Source: Bacteroidota bacterium
GTDB taxonomy: Bacteria; Bacteroidota; Bacteroidia; Bacteroidales; JAIFNL01
Assembly (NCBI GenBank): GCA_020047755.1
Contig: JAIFNL010000053.1
Location: 1-36,029, forward strand
Reading direction: 5' to 3'
DNA: 36,029 bases
In this document: positions 8,008 to 18,170 of the stretch, one piece after another
Numbering within the stretch: position 1 is the first letter of the stretch
How the letters are laid out: each line of letters begins with the position of its first letter
Made by a program: the position numbers and the translations under genes
The notes under the pieces: model-generated
The model's database searches: none
What the model was told of the DNA's origin: nothing
Seen by the model: the letters and a program-made list of their open reading frames with translations, nothing else

Positions 8008-8571
8008 TTATTTAGAATACAATTCAACGATATTAAGAAATTTACCAGCCATTAGCGAACTATCCCACTCTAACCAAGAAAATTTTGAGTATCTTGCAGA
8101 TGATAATGATTCGGTAACAACTTGTAACGATTTAGATTTTTCACGAACACCCACTACATCACCCGCTTTTAAAAGGTACGAAGGGATATTAACAAGCTCG
8201 CCATTAACCACAATGTGCTTGTGAGTAACGAATTGACGTGCAGCCGAACGAGTAGGTGCAATACCTAATCTGAAAACAACGTTATCGAGTCTTGACTCTA
8301 AGAATTGAAGTAATAATTCACCGGTAACACCTTTTGCTCTTGAAGCTTTTTTATACAAATTATAAAATTGTTTTTCTAACAACCCATAAGTAAATTTAGC
8401 TTTTTGCTTTTCTTTAAGCTGAACACCGTACACAGACAATTTACCTCTTCTTTTGTTTATTCCATGCTGTCCTGGAGGAAATTTTCTTTTTTCAAACCAC
8501 TTATCGGGACCGAAAATAGGGTCATCAAACTTTCTAGCTATTCTGGTTTTTGGTCCAATATATCTTGCCAT
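8008..8571 (-). CDS. rpsD: Ribosomal protein S4, with a short internal C-terminal deletion
   Basis: A primary 16S-binding small-subunit protein that also forms the S4-S5 interface. The N-terminus ([15 protein letters not shown]) has no CxxC pairs, so this is the zinc-free form. The S4 RNA-binding domain ([24 protein letters not shown]) is complete. The protein is 187 residues, whereas Bacteroidota S4 is usually about 201-202. The missing part is local: after [12 protein letters not shown] the sequence goes straight to the conserved IVELYSK end. It skips about 15 residues that normally read like PER-x-IPE-x-I-x-EQL. The frame is kept, so the gene is not simply broken. See findings. Confidence 0.95.
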   Translation of the reverse strand: MARYIGPKTRIARKFDDPIFGPDKWFEKRKFPPGQHGINKRRGKLSVYGVQLKEKQKAKFTYGLLEKQFYNLYKKASRAKGVTGELLLQFLESRLDNVVFRLGIAPTRSAARQFVTHKHIVVNGELVNIPSYLLKAGDVVGVREKSKSLQVVTESLSSARYSKFSWLEWDSSLMAGKFLNIVELYSK

Positions 8572-8594
8572 TTTCTTCTATTTCTTTAACGTTA

Positions 8595-8987
8595 TTATAC
8601 TCTTCTTCTTTTTGGTGGTCGGCAACCATTGTGTGGCAATGGTGTAACATCTACAATTTCAGTTACTTCCACACCTGAAGTATGAAGTGATCTGATAGCA
8701 GATTCTCTTCCGTTACCCGGACCTTTTACAAATACCTTTACTTTACGTAAACCAGCATCAAAAGCTGCTTTGGCGCAATCGGCAGCAGCAGTTTGAGCCG
8801 CATAAGGAGTGTTCTTTTTTGAACCCTTGAATCCCATTTTACCTGCTGATGACCAAGAAATTACTTGACCAGTGCTATTTGTTAAAGAAATAATTATATT
8901 ATTGAATGAAGCATGAATGTGAGCTTCGCCAATAGCTTCTACTTTAACGATACGTTTTTTTGTAGTTACTTTCTTTTGTTTTGCCAT
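8595..8987 (-). CDS. rpsK: Ribosomal protein S11
   Basis: 130 residues. A small-subunit platform protein that helps shape the mRNA exit region together with S7 and S18. Conserved blocks [45 protein letters not shown] and [15 protein letters not shown] are all present. It lies between rpsM (9 bases upstream) and rpsD, the normal alpha-operon order. Confidence 0.98.
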   Translation of the reverse strand: MAKQKKVTTKKRIVKVEAIGEAHIHASFNNIIISLTNSTGQVISWSSAGKMGFKGSKKNTPYAAQTAAADCAKAAFDAGLRKVKVFVKGPGNGRESAIRSLHTSGVEVTEIVDVTPLPHNGCRPPKRRRV

Positions 8988-8996
8988 ATCTCCTAA

Positions 8997-9374
8997 TTAT
9001 TTAGTGGCTTTCTTTTTGCCAGCAACAGTTTTCTTTTTACCTTTACGTGTACGAGCATTGTTTTTAGTAGATTGTCCTCTAACAGGCAATCCGCTACGAT
9101 GTCTGATGCCTCTGTAGCATCCAATGTCCATTAAACGTTTTATATTTAATTGCACTTCCGAACGCAATTCACCTTCAATAACATAGTTATCGCTAATTTC
9201 TTTACGTATTGCGCTAAAATGCTCGTCAGTCCAATCTTTTACCTTTAGGTTAAGATCTACTCCTGCTTTTTCCAAAATTTTTCCAGCAGCACTTCTTCCT
9301 ATTCCGTAGATATAAGTAAGACTTATTTCACCTCGTTTATCATTCGGTATATCTACTCCAGCTATTCTTGCCAT
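8997..9374 (-). CDS. rpsM: Ribosomal protein S13
   Basis: 125 residues. A head protein of the small subunit that bridges to the large subunit and touches P-site tRNA through its basic tail. Start [26 protein letters not shown], the helix-hairpin-helix region and the C-terminal [18 protein letters not shown] are typical. It follows rpmJ by 17 bases. Confidence 0.98.
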   Translation of the reverse strand: MARIAGVDIPNDKRGEISLTYIYGIGRSAAGKILEKAGVDLNLKVKDWTDEHFSAIRKEISDNYVIEGELRSEVQLNIKRLMDIGCYRGIRHRSGLPVRGQSTKNNARTRKGKKKTVAGKKKATK

Positions 9375-9391
9375 AAATTTCTACTTTTGAT

Positions 9392-9508
9392 TTAGTTTTG
9401 ACGTTGTTTGTATTTGGGATTCTTTTTGTTAATAATATAAACACGCCCTTTTCTTCTTACTATAACGCAGTCTTCCGAGCGTTTCTTTACAGATGTTCTA
9501 ACTTTCAT
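9392..9508 (-). CDS. rpmJ: Ribosomal protein L36 (zinc-free form)
   Basis: A 38-residue ORF too short for the track, starting [14 protein letters not shown] and ending NPKYKQRQN. It aligns end to end with bacterial L36. Of the four zinc ligands known in C+ L36 (C11, C14, C27, H33), only C14 remains; the others are Ser, Asn and Tyr. It is therefore the zinc-independent type that is usual in this phylum. It sits between infA (52-base gap) and rpsM. Confidence 0.95.
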   Translation of the reverse strand: MKVRTSVKKRSEDCVIVRRKGRVYIINKKNPKYKQRQN

Positions 9509-9560
9509 TTTCTTTGAGTTTTATCTATTTTTACACAAAAATTTTGCGCAAAAATACAAT

Positions 9561-9782
9561 TTAGTTTTTATATCTAAAAATAATTCTTCCTTTTGTTAAG
9601 TCATAAGGCGACATTTCTATCTTTACCTTGTCTCCAGTGAGAATTTTTATATAATGCATTCTCATTTTTCCAGAAATATGGGCAATTATTTTATGACCAT
9701 TTTCAAGCTCAACTCGAAACATTGCGTTCCCTAAAGCCTCAATTATTATGCCATCTTGTTCTATAGCTTTTTGCTTTGCCAT
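9561..9782 (-). CDS. infA: Translation initiation factor IF-1
   Basis: A 73-residue single OB-fold protein that occupies the ribosomal A site during initiation. It begins [29 protein letters not shown] and ends ...[13 protein letters not shown], as in the family. Only four bases separate it from map. Confidence 0.98.
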   Translation of the reverse strand: MAKQKAIEQDGIIIEALGNAMFRVELENGHKIIAHISGKMRMHYIKILTGDKVKIEMSPYDLTKGRIIFRYKN

Positions 9783-9786
9783 TAAT

Positions 9787-10566
9787 TCACGAATTTTTAT
9801 TTAACACTTCTTCAATAAACTCAAAAGAGGATAAAATATCTGCTTTGCCATTTCTAACAGCAATGGTATGTTCAAAATGTGCAGAATTTTTTCTGTCTTT
9901 TGTAGCCATAGTCCAACCATCTTCTAACTGAACTATTTCACGAGTCCCCATATTAATCATTGGTTCTATTGCAATAACAAGCCCCGAATGTAACTTTATG
10001 CCTTGCCCTCTTTTTCCATAATTTGGAACCTGAGGTTCTTCGTGCAATTTGCGACCTACTCCATGTCCTACCATTTCTCTAACAATAGAATAGCCCTCTT
10101 TGGTTACGTGTTCTTGAATTGCATAACTAACATCGCCCAGCCGTTTTCCAACCATTGCGTTTTCAATTCCTTTGTACAACGATTCCTTTGTAACTCGCAA
10201 AAGTTTTTCGTTTTTAGCGCTAATTTGTCCTATTCCGTAAGTGTAAGCCGAATCGCCATAAAAGCCATTCAATATTGCACCACAATCTACTGACACAATG
10301 TCCCCTTCACGAAGTTCGCGCTTTGATGGTAAACCATGAACAACTTGCTCGTTTATTGATATACATAAAGTATTAGGAAAGCCTCCATAATTTAAAAACC
10401 CAGGAATGCCACCATTATCACGAATAAATTCTTCAGCAATTTTGTCGAGTTTAATTGTAGAAACACCCGGCTTCATAAGCTTTGCTACTTCGCCGTGTGT
10501 TCTAGCAACTAACATATTGCTCAATCTAAGCAATTCTATTTCATCATCAGTTTTATAAAAAATCAT
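9787..10566 (-). CDS. map: Methionine aminopeptidase, type I
   Basis: A 259-residue cytosolic metallopeptidase that removes the initiator Met from new proteins. Metal ligands are visible in order: two Asp in [21 protein letters not shown], His in [12 protein letters not shown], Glu in [10 protein letters not shown] and Glu in HFEHTIAV. The substrate-pocket His is in EQVVHGLP. Placement between secY and infA is the arrangement seen in Bacteroidota, which lack adk here. Confidence 0.97.
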   Translation of the reverse strand: MIFYKTDDEIELLRLSNMLVARTHGEVAKLMKPGVSTIKLDKIAEEFIRDNGGIPGFLNYGGFPNTLCISINEQVVHGLPSKRELREGDIVSVDCGAILNGFYGDSAYTYGIGQISAKNEKLLRVTKESLYKGIENAMVGKRLGDVSYAIQEHVTKEGYSIVREMVGHGVGRKLHEEPQVPNYGKRGQGIKLHSGLVIAIEPMINMGTREIVQLEDGWTMATKDRKNSAHFEHTIAVRNGKADILSSFEFIEEVLNKNS

Positions 10567-10588
10567 TCTTTAGTGTCCGCTTCTTTAG

Positions 10589-11929
10589 TTAAATAACAGA
10601 TGCGCCTGAACCTGAACGTCCTTTTATTCTTCCTGATTTCATAAGACCATCATAATGACGCATTAACAAATGACTTTCAATCTGTTGCAATGTATCAAGT
10701 ACTACCCCTACCAAAATCAACAGTGATGTTCCACCAAAAAATTGTGCAAAAGTACTGTTTACGTTTGCCATTTGTGCAAAGGCTGGCAATATTGCCACAA
10801 ATGCAAGAAATATAGAACCGGGTAAAGTAATACGAGACATTACGGTATCAAGAAATTCAACTGTCTTTTTACCAGGTTTTACGCCAGGAATAAATCCACC
10901 GTTTTTCTTCATGTCTTCAGCCATTTGCGTTGGATTTACTGTAATTGCAGTGTAAAAATAAGTAAATGCGATTACAAGTATTGCAAATGTGAAATTATAC
11001 CAAAATCCAGTAAAATCTGAAAATGCAGCTCCTATCGAACTCAATGCAGAAGCATCAAAGCTTGAAAACATCATAGGAATAAACATCAAAGCTTGTGCAA
11101 AAATGATAGGCATAACGCCCGCTGCATTCACTTTTAAAGGAATGTATTGTCTTACACCACCGTATTGTTTATTGCCTACTATTCGTTTAGCATACTGAAC
11201 AGGGATTCGTCTTGTACCTTGCACAAGCAATATAACTGCCATGAAGATAAAAAACAAAATTGCTATTTCAACCAAGAACATCACTAATCCGCCTCCAGCT
11301 TGCTCTAAACGAGATGCAAATTCACCAAACAAAGCAAAAGGAAGGCGAGCTATAATACCAATCATAATAATCAGTGAAATACCATTTCCGATTCCTTTAT
11401 CAGTAATCTTTTCACCAAGCCACATCACAAACATAGTTCCTGCTACTAAAATCAAAATTGATTCTAACATAAAGAATGTTTGTCCTAGTTTAATGGCACC
11501 TTCGGGTAATTGCGAAGTGAGTGTGTAGATATATCCAGGAGCTTGTCCAGCAGTAATAAGTACTGTCAGATAACGAGTGATTTGGTTTATTTTTTTTCTG
11601 CCGCTTTCTCCTTCTTTTTGCAACCTTTGGAAGTAAGGCACTGCCATACCTAAAAGCTGTATTACGATAGAAGCCGAAATATAAGGCATGATTCCAAGAG
11701 CAAAAATAGACGCATTACCAAAAGCACCTCCCGAAAACATGTTCAGAAGACCTAGTAATCCATCTTGTGTGCTATCTTGAAAAGTAGCCAAACCATCAGG
11801 GTCTATACCGGGCAATACAATTTGTGCACCAAGCCTGTAAATTAGCAAAAAAACTAAGGTACTGAGGATTCGTGATTTCAAATCCTCAATTTTCCAAATG
11901 TTTTTTATTGTTTCTATAAAACCTTTCAT
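10589..11929 (-). CDS. secY: Sec translocon channel subunit SecY
   Basis: A 446-residue inner-membrane protein that forms the protein-conducting channel with SecE and SecG. About ten hydrophobic helices are evident, starting with STLVFLLIYRLGAQIVLPG. The cytoplasmic loop RRIPVQYAKR and the conserved GGVRQYIPLKVNAAGVMPIIFA segment are present, as is the C-terminal HLLMRHYDGLMKSGRIKGR. Normal length. It follows rplO by three bases, so translational coupling is likely. Confidence 0.98.
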   Translation of the reverse strand: MKGFIETIKNIWKIEDLKSRILSTLVFLLIYRLGAQIVLPGIDPDGLATFQDSTQDGLLGLLNMFSGGAFGNASIFALGIMPYISASIVIQLLGMAVPYFQRLQKEGESGRKKINQITRYLTVLITAGQAPGYIYTLTSQLPEGAIKLGQTFFMLESILILVAGTMFVMWLGEKITDKGIGNGISLIIMIGIIARLPFALFGEFASRLEQAGGGLVMFLVEIAILFFIFMAVILLVQGTRRIPVQYAKRIVGNKQYGGVRQYIPLKVNAAGVMPIIFAQALMFIPMMFSSFDASALSSIGAAFSDFTGFWYNFTFAILVIAFTYFYTAITVNPTQMAEDMKKNGGFIPGVKPGKKTVEFLDTVMSRITLPGSIFLAFVAILPAFAQMANVNSTFAQFFGGTSLLILVGVVLDTLQQIESHLLMRHYDGLMKSGRIKGRSGSGASVI

Positions 11930-11932
11930 TAT

Positions 11933-12379
11933 CTATAATTTTATTGCTTTTCCATTAACAGCTTCAATTAGTTCAACGGCTTTCTTTGAAAAAGAATGAG
12001 CAGTTACATCTAATTTTATGGTTAAAACACCATTTGCTAAGACTTTAACTAATTCGTTTTTATTAATCAACCCATGTTGTCTCAAAACTTCTTGGTTGAT
12101 TTCGCTTAGTTTGTTTTTCTCAGCAAGCTCTTGTAATGTACTAATATTAATGGCTTTATATTCTACTCTGTTGATATTTCTAAAACCGAATTTTGGAACA
12201 CGTCTTTGCAAAGGCATTTGACCTCCTTCAAAACCGATTTTCTTAGAATATCCTGAGCGAGATTTTGCTCCTTTGTGCCCTCTTGTAGAGGTACCGCCTT
12301 TACCAGAACCTTGACCTCTACCAATACGTTTGCGGGCTTTGGTCGAACCTTTCGCGGGTGTTAAATTACTTAAATCCAT
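11933..12379 (-). CDS. rplO: Ribosomal protein L15
   Basis: 148 residues. A large-subunit protein that binds late in 50S assembly. The Gly/Arg/Lys-rich N-terminus ([28 protein letters not shown]) and [17 protein letters not shown] are diagnostic. It lies between rpmD and secY. Confidence 0.98.
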   Translation of the reverse strand: MDLSNLTPAKGSTKARKRIGRGQGSGKGGTSTRGHKGAKSRSGYSKKIGFEGGQMPLQRRVPKFGFRNINRVEYKAINISTLQELAEKNKLSEINQEVLRQHGLINKNELVKVLANGVLTIKLDVTAHSFSKKAVELIEAVNGKAIKL

Positions 12380-12398
12380 ATCTTAAAAAAAATATATC

Positions 12399-12575
12399 TT
12401 AAATTTCTTCTACAACAACTAAATGCTGTACTTTACTAATCATACCTAAAATTTGAGGAGTTGCTTCTTGTTCAGAAACAGAGCTTACTTTACCTAAGCC
12501 TAATGCTTGTAAAGTTCTTTTTTGGCGCAATGTACTCCCTATTTTACTTCTTGTTTGTTTTACTCTAACTTTCAT
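12399..12575 (-). CDS. rpmD: Ribosomal protein L30
   Basis: A 58-residue ORF missing from the track because of its size. It reads MKVRVKQTRSKIGSTLRQKR followed by TLQALGLGKVSS, which is the L30 pattern, and ends QHLVVVEEI. It fills the gap between rpsE (25 bases) and rplO (19 bases), where L30 is expected in the spc operon. Confidence 0.95.
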   Translation of the reverse strand: MKVRVKQTRSKIGSTLRQKRTLQALGLGKVSSVSEQEATPQILGMISKVQHLVVVEEI

Positions 12576-12600
12576 ATCTTAAGAATTGTTTTTGGGAAAA

Positions 12601-13116
12601 TTAACCATGAAAAACTTTATCAACAGAAATGTTTCTGTGTACAGCAACAGTTCTTGGATCGCGCAAATTCACTAATGCCTCGAAAGTAGCTTTCACTAAG
12701 TTGTGAGGGTTTGATGAGCCTTTTGATTTTGCCAAAACGTCGGTAATACCTACGCTTTCCAAAACCGCGCGCATTGCACCACCGGCTTTTACACCAGTAC
12801 CATGCGAAGCAGGAATGATAAGCACTCTTGCACCACCGTATTTAGCTACCTGCTCGTGAGGAATTGTTCCTTTGAAAATAGGTACTTTTATCAGGTTTTT
12901 CTTAGCATCTTCAACACCTTTTGCAATAGCAGTAGTTACTTCGCTTGCTTTACCCAAACCATATCCTACGATACCGTTTTCGTCGCCAACCACAACTATA
13001 GCAGAGAAACTAAATGTACGTCCACCTTTTGTTACTTTTGTAACGCGATTTATAGCTACCAGTCTATCTTTTAGCTCTAACTCGCTTGTTTTAACTCTTT
13101 TTATACTTGCTGACAT
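12601..13116 (-). CDS. rpsE: Ribosomal protein S5
   Basis: 171 residues. A small-subunit protein at the mRNA entry and the partner of S4 in decoding fidelity. The double-stranded-RNA-binding-like N-terminal part ([27 protein letters not shown]) and the [22 protein letters not shown] block are intact. The region facing S4 looks normal, which matters because S4 here is shortened. Confidence 0.98.
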   Translation of the reverse strand: MSASIKRVKTSELELKDRLVAINRVTKVTKGGRTFSFSAIVVVGDENGIVGYGLGKASEVTTAIAKGVEDAKKNLIKVPIFKGTIPHEQVAKYGGARVLIIPASHGTGVKAGGAMRAVLESVGITDVLAKSKGSSNPHNLVKATFEALVNLRDPRTVAVHRNISVDKVFHG

Positions 13117-13122
13117 AGTTTC

Positions 13123-13482
13123 TTAGAATTTAAGTCCTCCTTCTCTGGCTGAATCAGCTAAGCTTTTCACTCTTCCGTGGTATAGAAAACCACCTCTGTC
13201 AAAAATAACATCAGAAATTCCTTTCTCTAATGCTTTTTTTGCAATAAGATCGCCCACTAATTTAGCTTGTTCAACTTTGTTAATATCTTTTTTATCTGAA
13301 ATTTCTTTGCTTAATGAAGAAGCAGATGCTATAGTAATACCACTTAAGTCGTCAATTACTTGAGCGAAAATATGTTTATTACTTCTGAACACAGAAAGTC
13401 TTGGTGCTTCAGCAGTTCCTTTCACATTTTTTCTGATTCTTCTTCGAATTTTCAATCGTCTTTCTTGCTTTTCTAAAGCCAT
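13123..13482 (-). CDS. rplR: Ribosomal protein L18
   Basis: 119 residues. A 5S rRNA-binding protein of the central protuberance. [31 protein letters not shown] and the terminal [25 protein letters not shown] are typical. Six bases upstream of rpsE. Confidence 0.98.
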   Translation of the reverse strand: MALEKQERRLKIRRRIRKNVKGTAEAPRLSVFRSNKHIFAQVIDDLSGITIASASSLSKEISDKKDINKVEQAKLVGDLIAKKALEKGISDVIFDRGGFLYHGRVKSLADSAREGGLKF

Positions 13483-13502
13483 AATTCAAAAAATTTTAAA
13501 AA

Positions 13503-14054
13503 TTATACTGCTGCCGATTTTCCGGCTTTTCTTCTTAATTCTTCATCAACGAACTTAATACCTTTACCTTTGTAAGGTTCTGGTGGACGCATTGCACGTA
13601 TTTTGGCAGCAACCATTCCTAACAATTGTTTGTCATGGCTTTTCAAAACTACGATTGGGTTTTTTCTTTTTTCTGTAGTTGCCTCTAATTTAATTTCAGA
13701 GGGTATTTCAATAGCTATATTGTGAGAATATCCTAATGACATTTCCAAAATTTGTCCTTTGGCTTCGGCTCTGTAACCTACACCAACAAATTCTTGTTTG
13801 GTTTCGAAACCTTTAGAAACTCCTTCCACCATGTTAGCAATTAAAGCGCGATAAAGACCATGCATGGCTCTATGTCTTTTTTGATCGGTAGGACGTGAAA
13901 CGACAACAATGTTATTCTCTATTTCTATTGTAATATCTTTATCTACTTTCTGTTTTAGCTCACCAAGCTTTCCCTTAACGGTTACTTCATTATTATTGAT
14001 ACTAACGGTAACTCCGGCGGGTATGCTTATAGGTAATTTTCCAATTCTTGACAT
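13503..14054 (-). CDS. rplF: Ribosomal protein L6
   Basis: 183 residues. It binds 23S rRNA near the factor-binding site. MSRIGKLPISIPAGVTV opens the first of two similar beta-alpha domains, and the end RPPEPYKGKGIKFVDEELRRKAGKSA is the conserved signature. Unusually for this window, a clear Shine-Dalgarno (AAAGGAG) precedes its ATG. Confidence 0.98.
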   Translation of the reverse strand: MSRIGKLPISIPAGVTVSINNNEVTVKGKLGELKQKVDKDITIEIENNIVVVSRPTDQKRHRAMHGLYRALIANMVEGVSKGFETKQEFVGVGYRAEAKGQILEMSLGYSHNIAIEIPSEIKLEATTEKRKNPIVVLKSHDKQLLGMVAAKIRAMRPPEPYKGKGIKFVDEELRRKAGKSAAV

Positions 14055-14060
14055 TGTAAA

Positions 14061-14067
14061 CTCCTTT
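14061..14067 (-). promoter_or_regulatory. Shine-Dalgarno of rplF
   Basis: AAAGGAG on the minus strand lies six bases before the rplF ATG. Most other starts here have only A-rich leaders, as is common in Bacteroidota, so this site stands out. Confidence 0.6.
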
Positions 14068-14069
14068 TT

Positions 14070-14465
14070 TTAATATACATAACATAAAACTTCGCCACCG
14101 ATATTTAAGTTTTTCGCTTCTTTATTGGTCATTACACCTTGCGATGTAGTAAGAATTGCGATACCTAATCCGTTGATAACCCTCGGAAGCTCTTTTGACC
14201 CGGCGTATTTTCTTAGCCCCGGTTTACTAATTCTCTCTATTTTTTTTATTGCAGACACCTTAGTTTGTGGATGATATTTTAAGGCAATCTTTATATTGCC
14301 TTGTTTTCCGTCATCTTCAAATTTGTAACTTAAGATGTATCCTTTTTCGTGCAATATTTTTGTCATTTCACGCTTCAAGTTAGAGCCGGGTATTTCTACC
14401 ACTCTTTTTTTTGCCATCACGGCATTTCTTACTCGCGTTAAAAAATCTGCTATTGGATCTGTCAT
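14070..14465 (-). CDS. rpsH: Ribosomal protein S8
   Basis: 131 residues. A central-domain 16S rRNA-binding protein that, in enterobacteria, also represses the spc operon. MTDPIADFLTRVRNAVMAKK and the C-terminal RVINGLGIAILTTSQGVMTNKEAK are diagnostic. A 58-base gap to rpsN is one of the wider ones in the cluster but holds no gene. Confidence 0.98.
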   Translation of the reverse strand: MTDPIADFLTRVRNAVMAKKRVVEIPGSNLKREMTKILHEKGYILSYKFEDDGKQGNIKIALKYHPQTKVSAIKKIERISKPGLRKYAGSKELPRVINGLGIAILTTSQGVMTNKEAKNLNIGGEVLCYVY

Positions 14466-14523
14466 TTTTAAATTTGTTTGAGTTTCGATTAATGCAATCG
14501 TACTTTCAATTAAACATTATTTT

Positions 14524-14793
14524 TTACCAGCTGGCTTTTTTTACACCAGGTATTAAGCCTTTTGAGGCCATTTCTCTAAACGATATTCTACTGATTCCGA
14601 ATTGACGCATGTATCCTCTTGGTCTGCCGGTAAGTTTGCATCTGTTGTGCATTCTTATAGGATTTGAGTTTTTAGGAAGTTTTTGTAATCCTTCTGAATC
14701 GTTTTCTGCTTTTAATTTTGCTCTTTTTTCGGCGTATTTTTCAACAAGTTGTTTACGCTTTACTTCACGAGCTTTCATTGATTCTTTAGCCAT
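14524..14793 (-). CDS. rpsN: Ribosomal protein S14 (zinc-free, long form)
   Basis: 89 residues. A head protein of the small subunit. The C-terminal core [20 protein letters not shown] with ...[11 protein letters not shown] is clear. It lacks the CxxC pairs of the short zinc-binding S14 and is the longer C- form. Three bases separate it from rplE. Confidence 0.98.
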   Translation of the reverse strand: MAKESMKAREVKRKQLVEKYAEKRAKLKAENDSEGLQKLPKNSNPIRMHNRCKLTGRPRGYMRQFGISRISFREMASKGLIPGVKKASW

Positions 14794-14796
14794 TTC

Positions 14797-15354
14797 TTAA
14801 GATTGTTTTTTATTTTTGAATGGTACTCCAAATTCTCTTAACAAAGCATAACCTTCTTCATCAGTTTTTGCCGATGTAACAAAAGTTATATTCATACCTG
14901 TTATTTTGTCGATTTTGTCGATGTCTATTTCAGGAAAAATGATTTGCTCGGTTATACCTAATGTATAGTTGCCTTTTCCATCAAATTTATACGCTACACC
15001 TTTGAAGTCGCGAACGCGTGGTAATGAAACAGAAATAAGACGCTCTAAGAATTCATACATTGTGTTTTTGCGTAATGTAACTCTTGCGCCAATTGGCATT
15101 TTTCTACGAAGTTTGAAATTTGAAATATCTTTCTTCGACATGGTTTTTACGGCTTTTTGACCAGCTATGTTCGATAATTCTTCGATAGCTATGTCAAGAA
15201 GTTTTTTATCGGCAATTGCTCTACCCAAACCTTGGTTTAAAACAATTTTCTCCAAAGTAGGAACTTGCATTACGCTTTTATAAGCGAATTCCTCTTTTAG
15301 TCTTGGTACAATTTCTTGTTTGTACTTTCGCTTCAAATTTGGCGTGTACTCCAT
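14797..15354 (-). CDS. rplE: Ribosomal protein L5
   Basis: 185 residues. It binds 5S rRNA and contacts P-site t[20 protein letters not shown], the basic [10 protein letters not shown] segment and [13 protein letters not shown] are typical. Start and rplX stop overlap by one base (TAATG), implying coupled translation. Confidence 0.98.
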   Translation of the reverse strand: MEYTPNLKRKYKQEIVPRLKEEFAYKSVMQVPTLEKIVLNQGLGRAIADKKLLDIAIEELSNIAGQKAVKTMSKKDISNFKLRRKMPIGARVTLRKNTMYEFLERLISVSLPRVRDFKGVAYKFDGKGNYTLGITEQIIFPEIDIDKIDKITGMNITFVTSAKTDEEGYALLREFGVPFKNKKQS

Positions 15355-15677
15355 TATTTAATCTCCTCTTTTGATTTTTTTGCGTAACGCACTAATTTAT
15401 TGTTGGCATTGAGTTTTCTACCTACTCTTGTAGGTTTGCCTTTAGAAGGATCTAAAAGCATCAAATTAGAAATATGCACTGATGCTTCTTTTTTGATGAT
15501 TCCTCCGTCTGGATATTGTGCATTTGGCTTAGTGTGTTTTGACATTAAGTTCACACCTTCAACTAATGCGCGGTTTGTTTCCACATAAATTTTAAGAACT
15601 TTGCCTTCTTGTCCTTTATATTCTCCACGCATAACTTGCACAGTATCGCCCTTTTTAATTTTTAATTTTTTCTGCAT
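15354..15677 (-). CDS. rplX: Ribosomal protein L24
   Basis: 107 residues. An early 23S-binding assembly initiator with a KOW motif ([24 protein letters not shown]). The track extends to 15722, inside rplN. I chose the ATG at 15677 ([11 protein letters not shown]), which matches the family and leaves a 16-base spacer after rplN. Confidence 0.96.
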   Translation of the reverse strand: MQKKLKIKKGDTVQVMRGEYKGQEGKVLKIYVETNRALVEGVNLMSKHTKPNAQYPDGGIIKKEASVHISNLMLLDPSKGKPTRVGRKLNANNKLVRYAKKSKEEIK

Positions 15678-15693
15678 CGAAATAATCTTTAAA

Positions 15694-16059
15694 TTATAAT
15701 ACTTCAGGGGCGAGAGATACAATTTTCATGTATTTGTCTCTCAATTCGCGTGCAACAGGACCAAAGATACGTGTTCCTCTTATTTCGTCTGCTGCATTAA
15801 GTAATACTACTGCGTTGTCGTCAAAGCTAATGTACGAACCGTCTTGTCTTCTTACTTGCTTTTTAGTTCTCACAACAACAGCTTTTGTAACAGAGCCTTT
15901 TTTTACTCCGCTCGAAGGAATTACACTTTTAACAGCTACAACGATTTTATCGCCCACTGAGGCATATCTTCTTTTAGTACCTCCAAGTACTCTAATGCAA
16001 AGTACTTCTTTGGCACCACTGTTATCAGCTACTGCTAATCTCGATTCTTGTTGTATCAT
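15694..16059 (-). CDS. rplN: Ribosomal protein L14
   Basis: 121 residues. It forms part of an intersubunit bridge on the large subunit. [27 protein letters not shown] and the end [18 protein letters not shown] are the standard ends of the family. Two bases from rpsQ. Confidence 0.98.
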   Translation of the reverse strand: MIQQESRLAVADNSGAKEVLCIRVLGGTKRRYASVGDKIVVAVKSVIPSSGVKKGSVTKAVVVRTKKQVRRQDGSYISFDDNAVVLLNAADEIRGTRIFGPVARELRDKYMKIVSLAPEVL

Positions 16060-16061
16060 TT

Positions 16062-16325
16062 TTATTTAGCCCTTTCTATAATTTCAACTAATCTCCAATT
16101 CTTCCTTTTGCTTAAAGGTCGAGTTTCCATTATTTTCACGGTGTCGCCCTCGTTACAAGTATTTTGTTCGTCGTGAGCAATAAATTTAGTTGTTTTTTTC
16201 ACAAATTTACCATACTTTGGGTGCTTTTCTTTTCTATGCACAGCCACAGTAATCGATTTTTGCATTTTTGTGCTCACAACTACACCAATACGCTCTTTTC
16301 TCAAGTTTCTAGTTGTATCTTCCAT
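16062..16325 (-). CDS. rpsQ: Ribosomal protein S17
   Basis: 87 residues. An OB-fold primary 16S-binding protein. [21 protein letters not shown] and [28 protein letters not shown] are diagnostic. Its start follows the rpmC stop by four bases. A GGAG run inside the end of rpmC could serve as its ribosome-binding site. Confidence 0.98.
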   Translation of the reverse strand: MEDTTRNLRKERIGVVVSTKMQKSITVAVHRKEKHPKYGKFVKKTTKFIAHDEQNTCNEGDTVKIMETRPLSKRKNWRLVEIIERAK

Positions 16326-16329
16326 AACT

Positions 16330-16527
16330 CTATTCTCCTTTCATGTTTCTTTTGTGCAATTCTGTCATCAATCTTGCTATTAAACGACGGGCTTCCTTAA
16401 TTTTGTTGGGATTGTCTAAGGGAGTTATTGCATGGTTTAACTTCAACTTGCTAAGATGCGCTTTTGTATCTTCAATTTTATCAAACAAATCGTTTGTTGA
16501 AAGTTCTACTATTTCTGAATTCTTCAT
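16330..16527 (-). CDS. rpmC: Ribosomal protein L29
   Basis: 65 residues, two antiparallel helices, located near the tunnel exit where chaperones dock. [28 protein letters not shown] and [14 protein letters not shown] fit the family. Ten bases follow rplP. Confidence 0.97.
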   Translation of the reverse strand: MKNSEIVELSTNDLFDKIEDTKAHLSKLKLNHAITPLDNPNKIKEARRLIARLMTELHKRNMKGE

Positions 16528-16537
16528 CGTTTATTTT

Positions 16538-16960
16538 TTAAGATTCAATGTAATCACGTCTTACAATAAATTTACAAGCAATCGGCAATTTTTGGGCTGC
16601 CAATCTTAATGCTTCTTTGGCAATTTCGAACGGAACACCTTCTGCTTCGAATAAAATTCGTCCGGGAGTAACTCTAGCTACGAATAATTCGGGAGCACCT
16701 TTACCTTTACCCATCCTTACTTCAGCCGGCTTTTTTGTAATCGGCTTATCGGGAAATATACGAATCCAAATTTGTCCTTCACGTTTCATGTGGCGTGTAA
16801 CTGCCTGACGAGCAGCCTCTATTTGCCTACCTGTGATCCAAGTTTGCTCAAGAGCCTTAATTCCGAAAGAACCGAAAGCCAATTGGTTTCCTCTTCCAGC
16901 ATTGCCCTTCATTTTGCCTTTTTGCTGCTTCCTGAATTTAGTCTTTTTCGGTTGTAACAT
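16538..16960 (-). CDS. rplP: Ribosomal protein L16
   Basis: 140 residues. It contacts A-site tRNA and is needed for peptidyl-transferase architecture. [43 protein letters not shown] and the terminal helix are typical. Confidence 0.98.
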   Translation of the reverse strand: MLQPKKTKFRKQQKGKMKGNAGRGNQLAFGSFGIKALEQTWITGRQIEAARQAVTRHMKREGQIWIRIFPDKPITKKPAEVRMGKGKGAPELFVARVTPGRILFEAEGVPFEIAKEALRLAAQKLPIACKFIVRRDYIES

Positions 16961-16982
16961 TTTAATTAGTTTTTTTTATTGC

Positions 16983-17699
16983 CTATTTTCTTTTTCTTCT
17001 TGGACCTTTGTTGCTAGGTACACTAGCTTTTTGTTGTTGTTTTTTCAACCCAATGTTTGGCGAAAGGTCACGTTTGCCATAAACCTCACCTTTGCAAATC
17101 CAAACTTTGATACCAATAAGTCCAACTTTTGTAAGTGCTTCGGCAATCGAATAATCAATATCAGCTCTAAGCGTATGTAATGGAGTACGCCCTTCTTTGA
17201 ACATTTCCGAACGCGCCATTTCAGCTCCATTTAAACGTCCCGAAATAAGTACTTTCATACCTTCGGCACCCATTCTCATGGTAGAAGCAATGGCAGTTCT
17301 GATAGCTCTTTTGTAAGCAATTTTGCCTTCAACTTGTCGAGCAATATTATTTGCCACAATTACAGCGTCAAGCTCAGGTCTCTTAACTTCAAAGATGTTA
17401 ATTTGAACGTCCTTTTCTGTGATTGTTTTAAGTTCTTCTTTTAATTTATCTACTTCTTGACCGCCTTTACCTATAATGATACCTGGTCTGGCAGTATGAA
17501 CAGTAACAGTTATTAATTTTAAAGTTCTTTCGATAATAATTCTAGAGATACTTGCTTTAGCTAAACGAGTATTGAGATATTCTCTAATTTTAGTATCTTC
17601 AACTAATTTGTCGGCATATTTGTTTCCGCCGTACCAATTTGAATCCCATCCTCTGATGATTCCTAGCCTGTTACTGATTGGATTAGTTTTTTGTCCCAT
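16983..17699 (-). CDS. rpsC: Ribosomal protein S3
   Basis: 238 residues. Part of the mRNA entry tunnel and its helicase activity. [25 protein letters not shown], the KH domain ([21 protein letters not shown]) and the C-terminal [17 protein letters not shown] are intact. A basic Gln/Lys/Arg-rich tail follows. Confidence 0.98.
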   Translation of the reverse strand: MGQKTNPISNRLGIIRGWDSNWYGGNKYADKLVEDTKIREYLNTRLAKASISRIIIERTLKLITVTVHTARPGIIIGKGGQEVDKLKEELKTITEKDVQINIFEVKRPELDAVIVANNIARQVEGKIAYKRAIRTAIASTMRMGAEGMKVLISGRLNGAEMARSEMFKEGRTPLHTLRADIDYSIAEALTKVGLIGIKVWICKGEVYGKRDLSPNIGLKKQQQKASVPSNKGPRRKRK

Positions 17700-17701
17700 T
17701 A

Positions 17702-18145
17702 TTACTTGGTTTGATTGTCTTGTGTATCTTCTTTATCTTCTCCAATTGAGTTAACGGCACTTCCTAAGATAAGAGTAACATGGTTAGATCTTTTTCTTAT
17801 TCTATGCGCTCTCCCTTGGGGTGCAGGTCTGAGTCTTTTCAGAACACGTGCAGAGTCAACAAAAATTTCTTTTACAAACAAACTTGCATTTTCCATTCTT
17901 GTTCCGTCGTTTTTAGTTTCCCAGTTGGCAATTGCTGACTTTAATAATTTTTCAAGTCTGTTTGATGCTTCCTTGGAACTAAATTTCAATATATCAAGTG
18001 CACTATTTACATCAACTCCTCTTATTTGGTCTGCAACTAATCTCATTTTTCTGGGTGATGTGGGGCAATTTCTTAAAACAGCAAAATATTTATTTTTTCT
18101 TTCTTCACTGGCTTGCTCCGCTCTTAGTCTTTTTTTTGAACCCAT
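17702..18145 (-). CDS. rplV: Ribosomal protein L22
   Basis: 147 residues. Its beta-hairpin lines the exit tunnel. [19 protein letters not shown] and [24 protein letters not shown] are diagnostic. The N-terminal 20 residues and an acidic tail ([13 protein letters not shown]) extend beyond the usual 110-residue core. Confidence 0.97.
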   Translation of the reverse strand: MGSKKRLRAEQASEERKNKYFAVLRNCPTSPRKMRLVADQIRGVDVNSALDILKFSSKEASNRLEKLLKSAIANWETKNDGTRMENASLFVKEIFVDSARVLKRLRPAPQGRAHRIRKRSNHVTLILGSAVNSIGEDKEDTQDNQTK

Positions 18146-18170
18146 TTTGTTTAAATCTAATTAACGGTTA

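Noticed and set aside
10003-10293. Plus-strand ORFs opposite map, secY, rplN, fusA, ktrB and others
   Set aside because: They are antisense shadows of conserved minus-strand genes and have no recognisable protein features.
15678-15722. N-terminal extension of L24 in the ORF track
   Set aside because: It overlaps the end of rplN and is not part of the L24 family; the ATG at 15677 fits.
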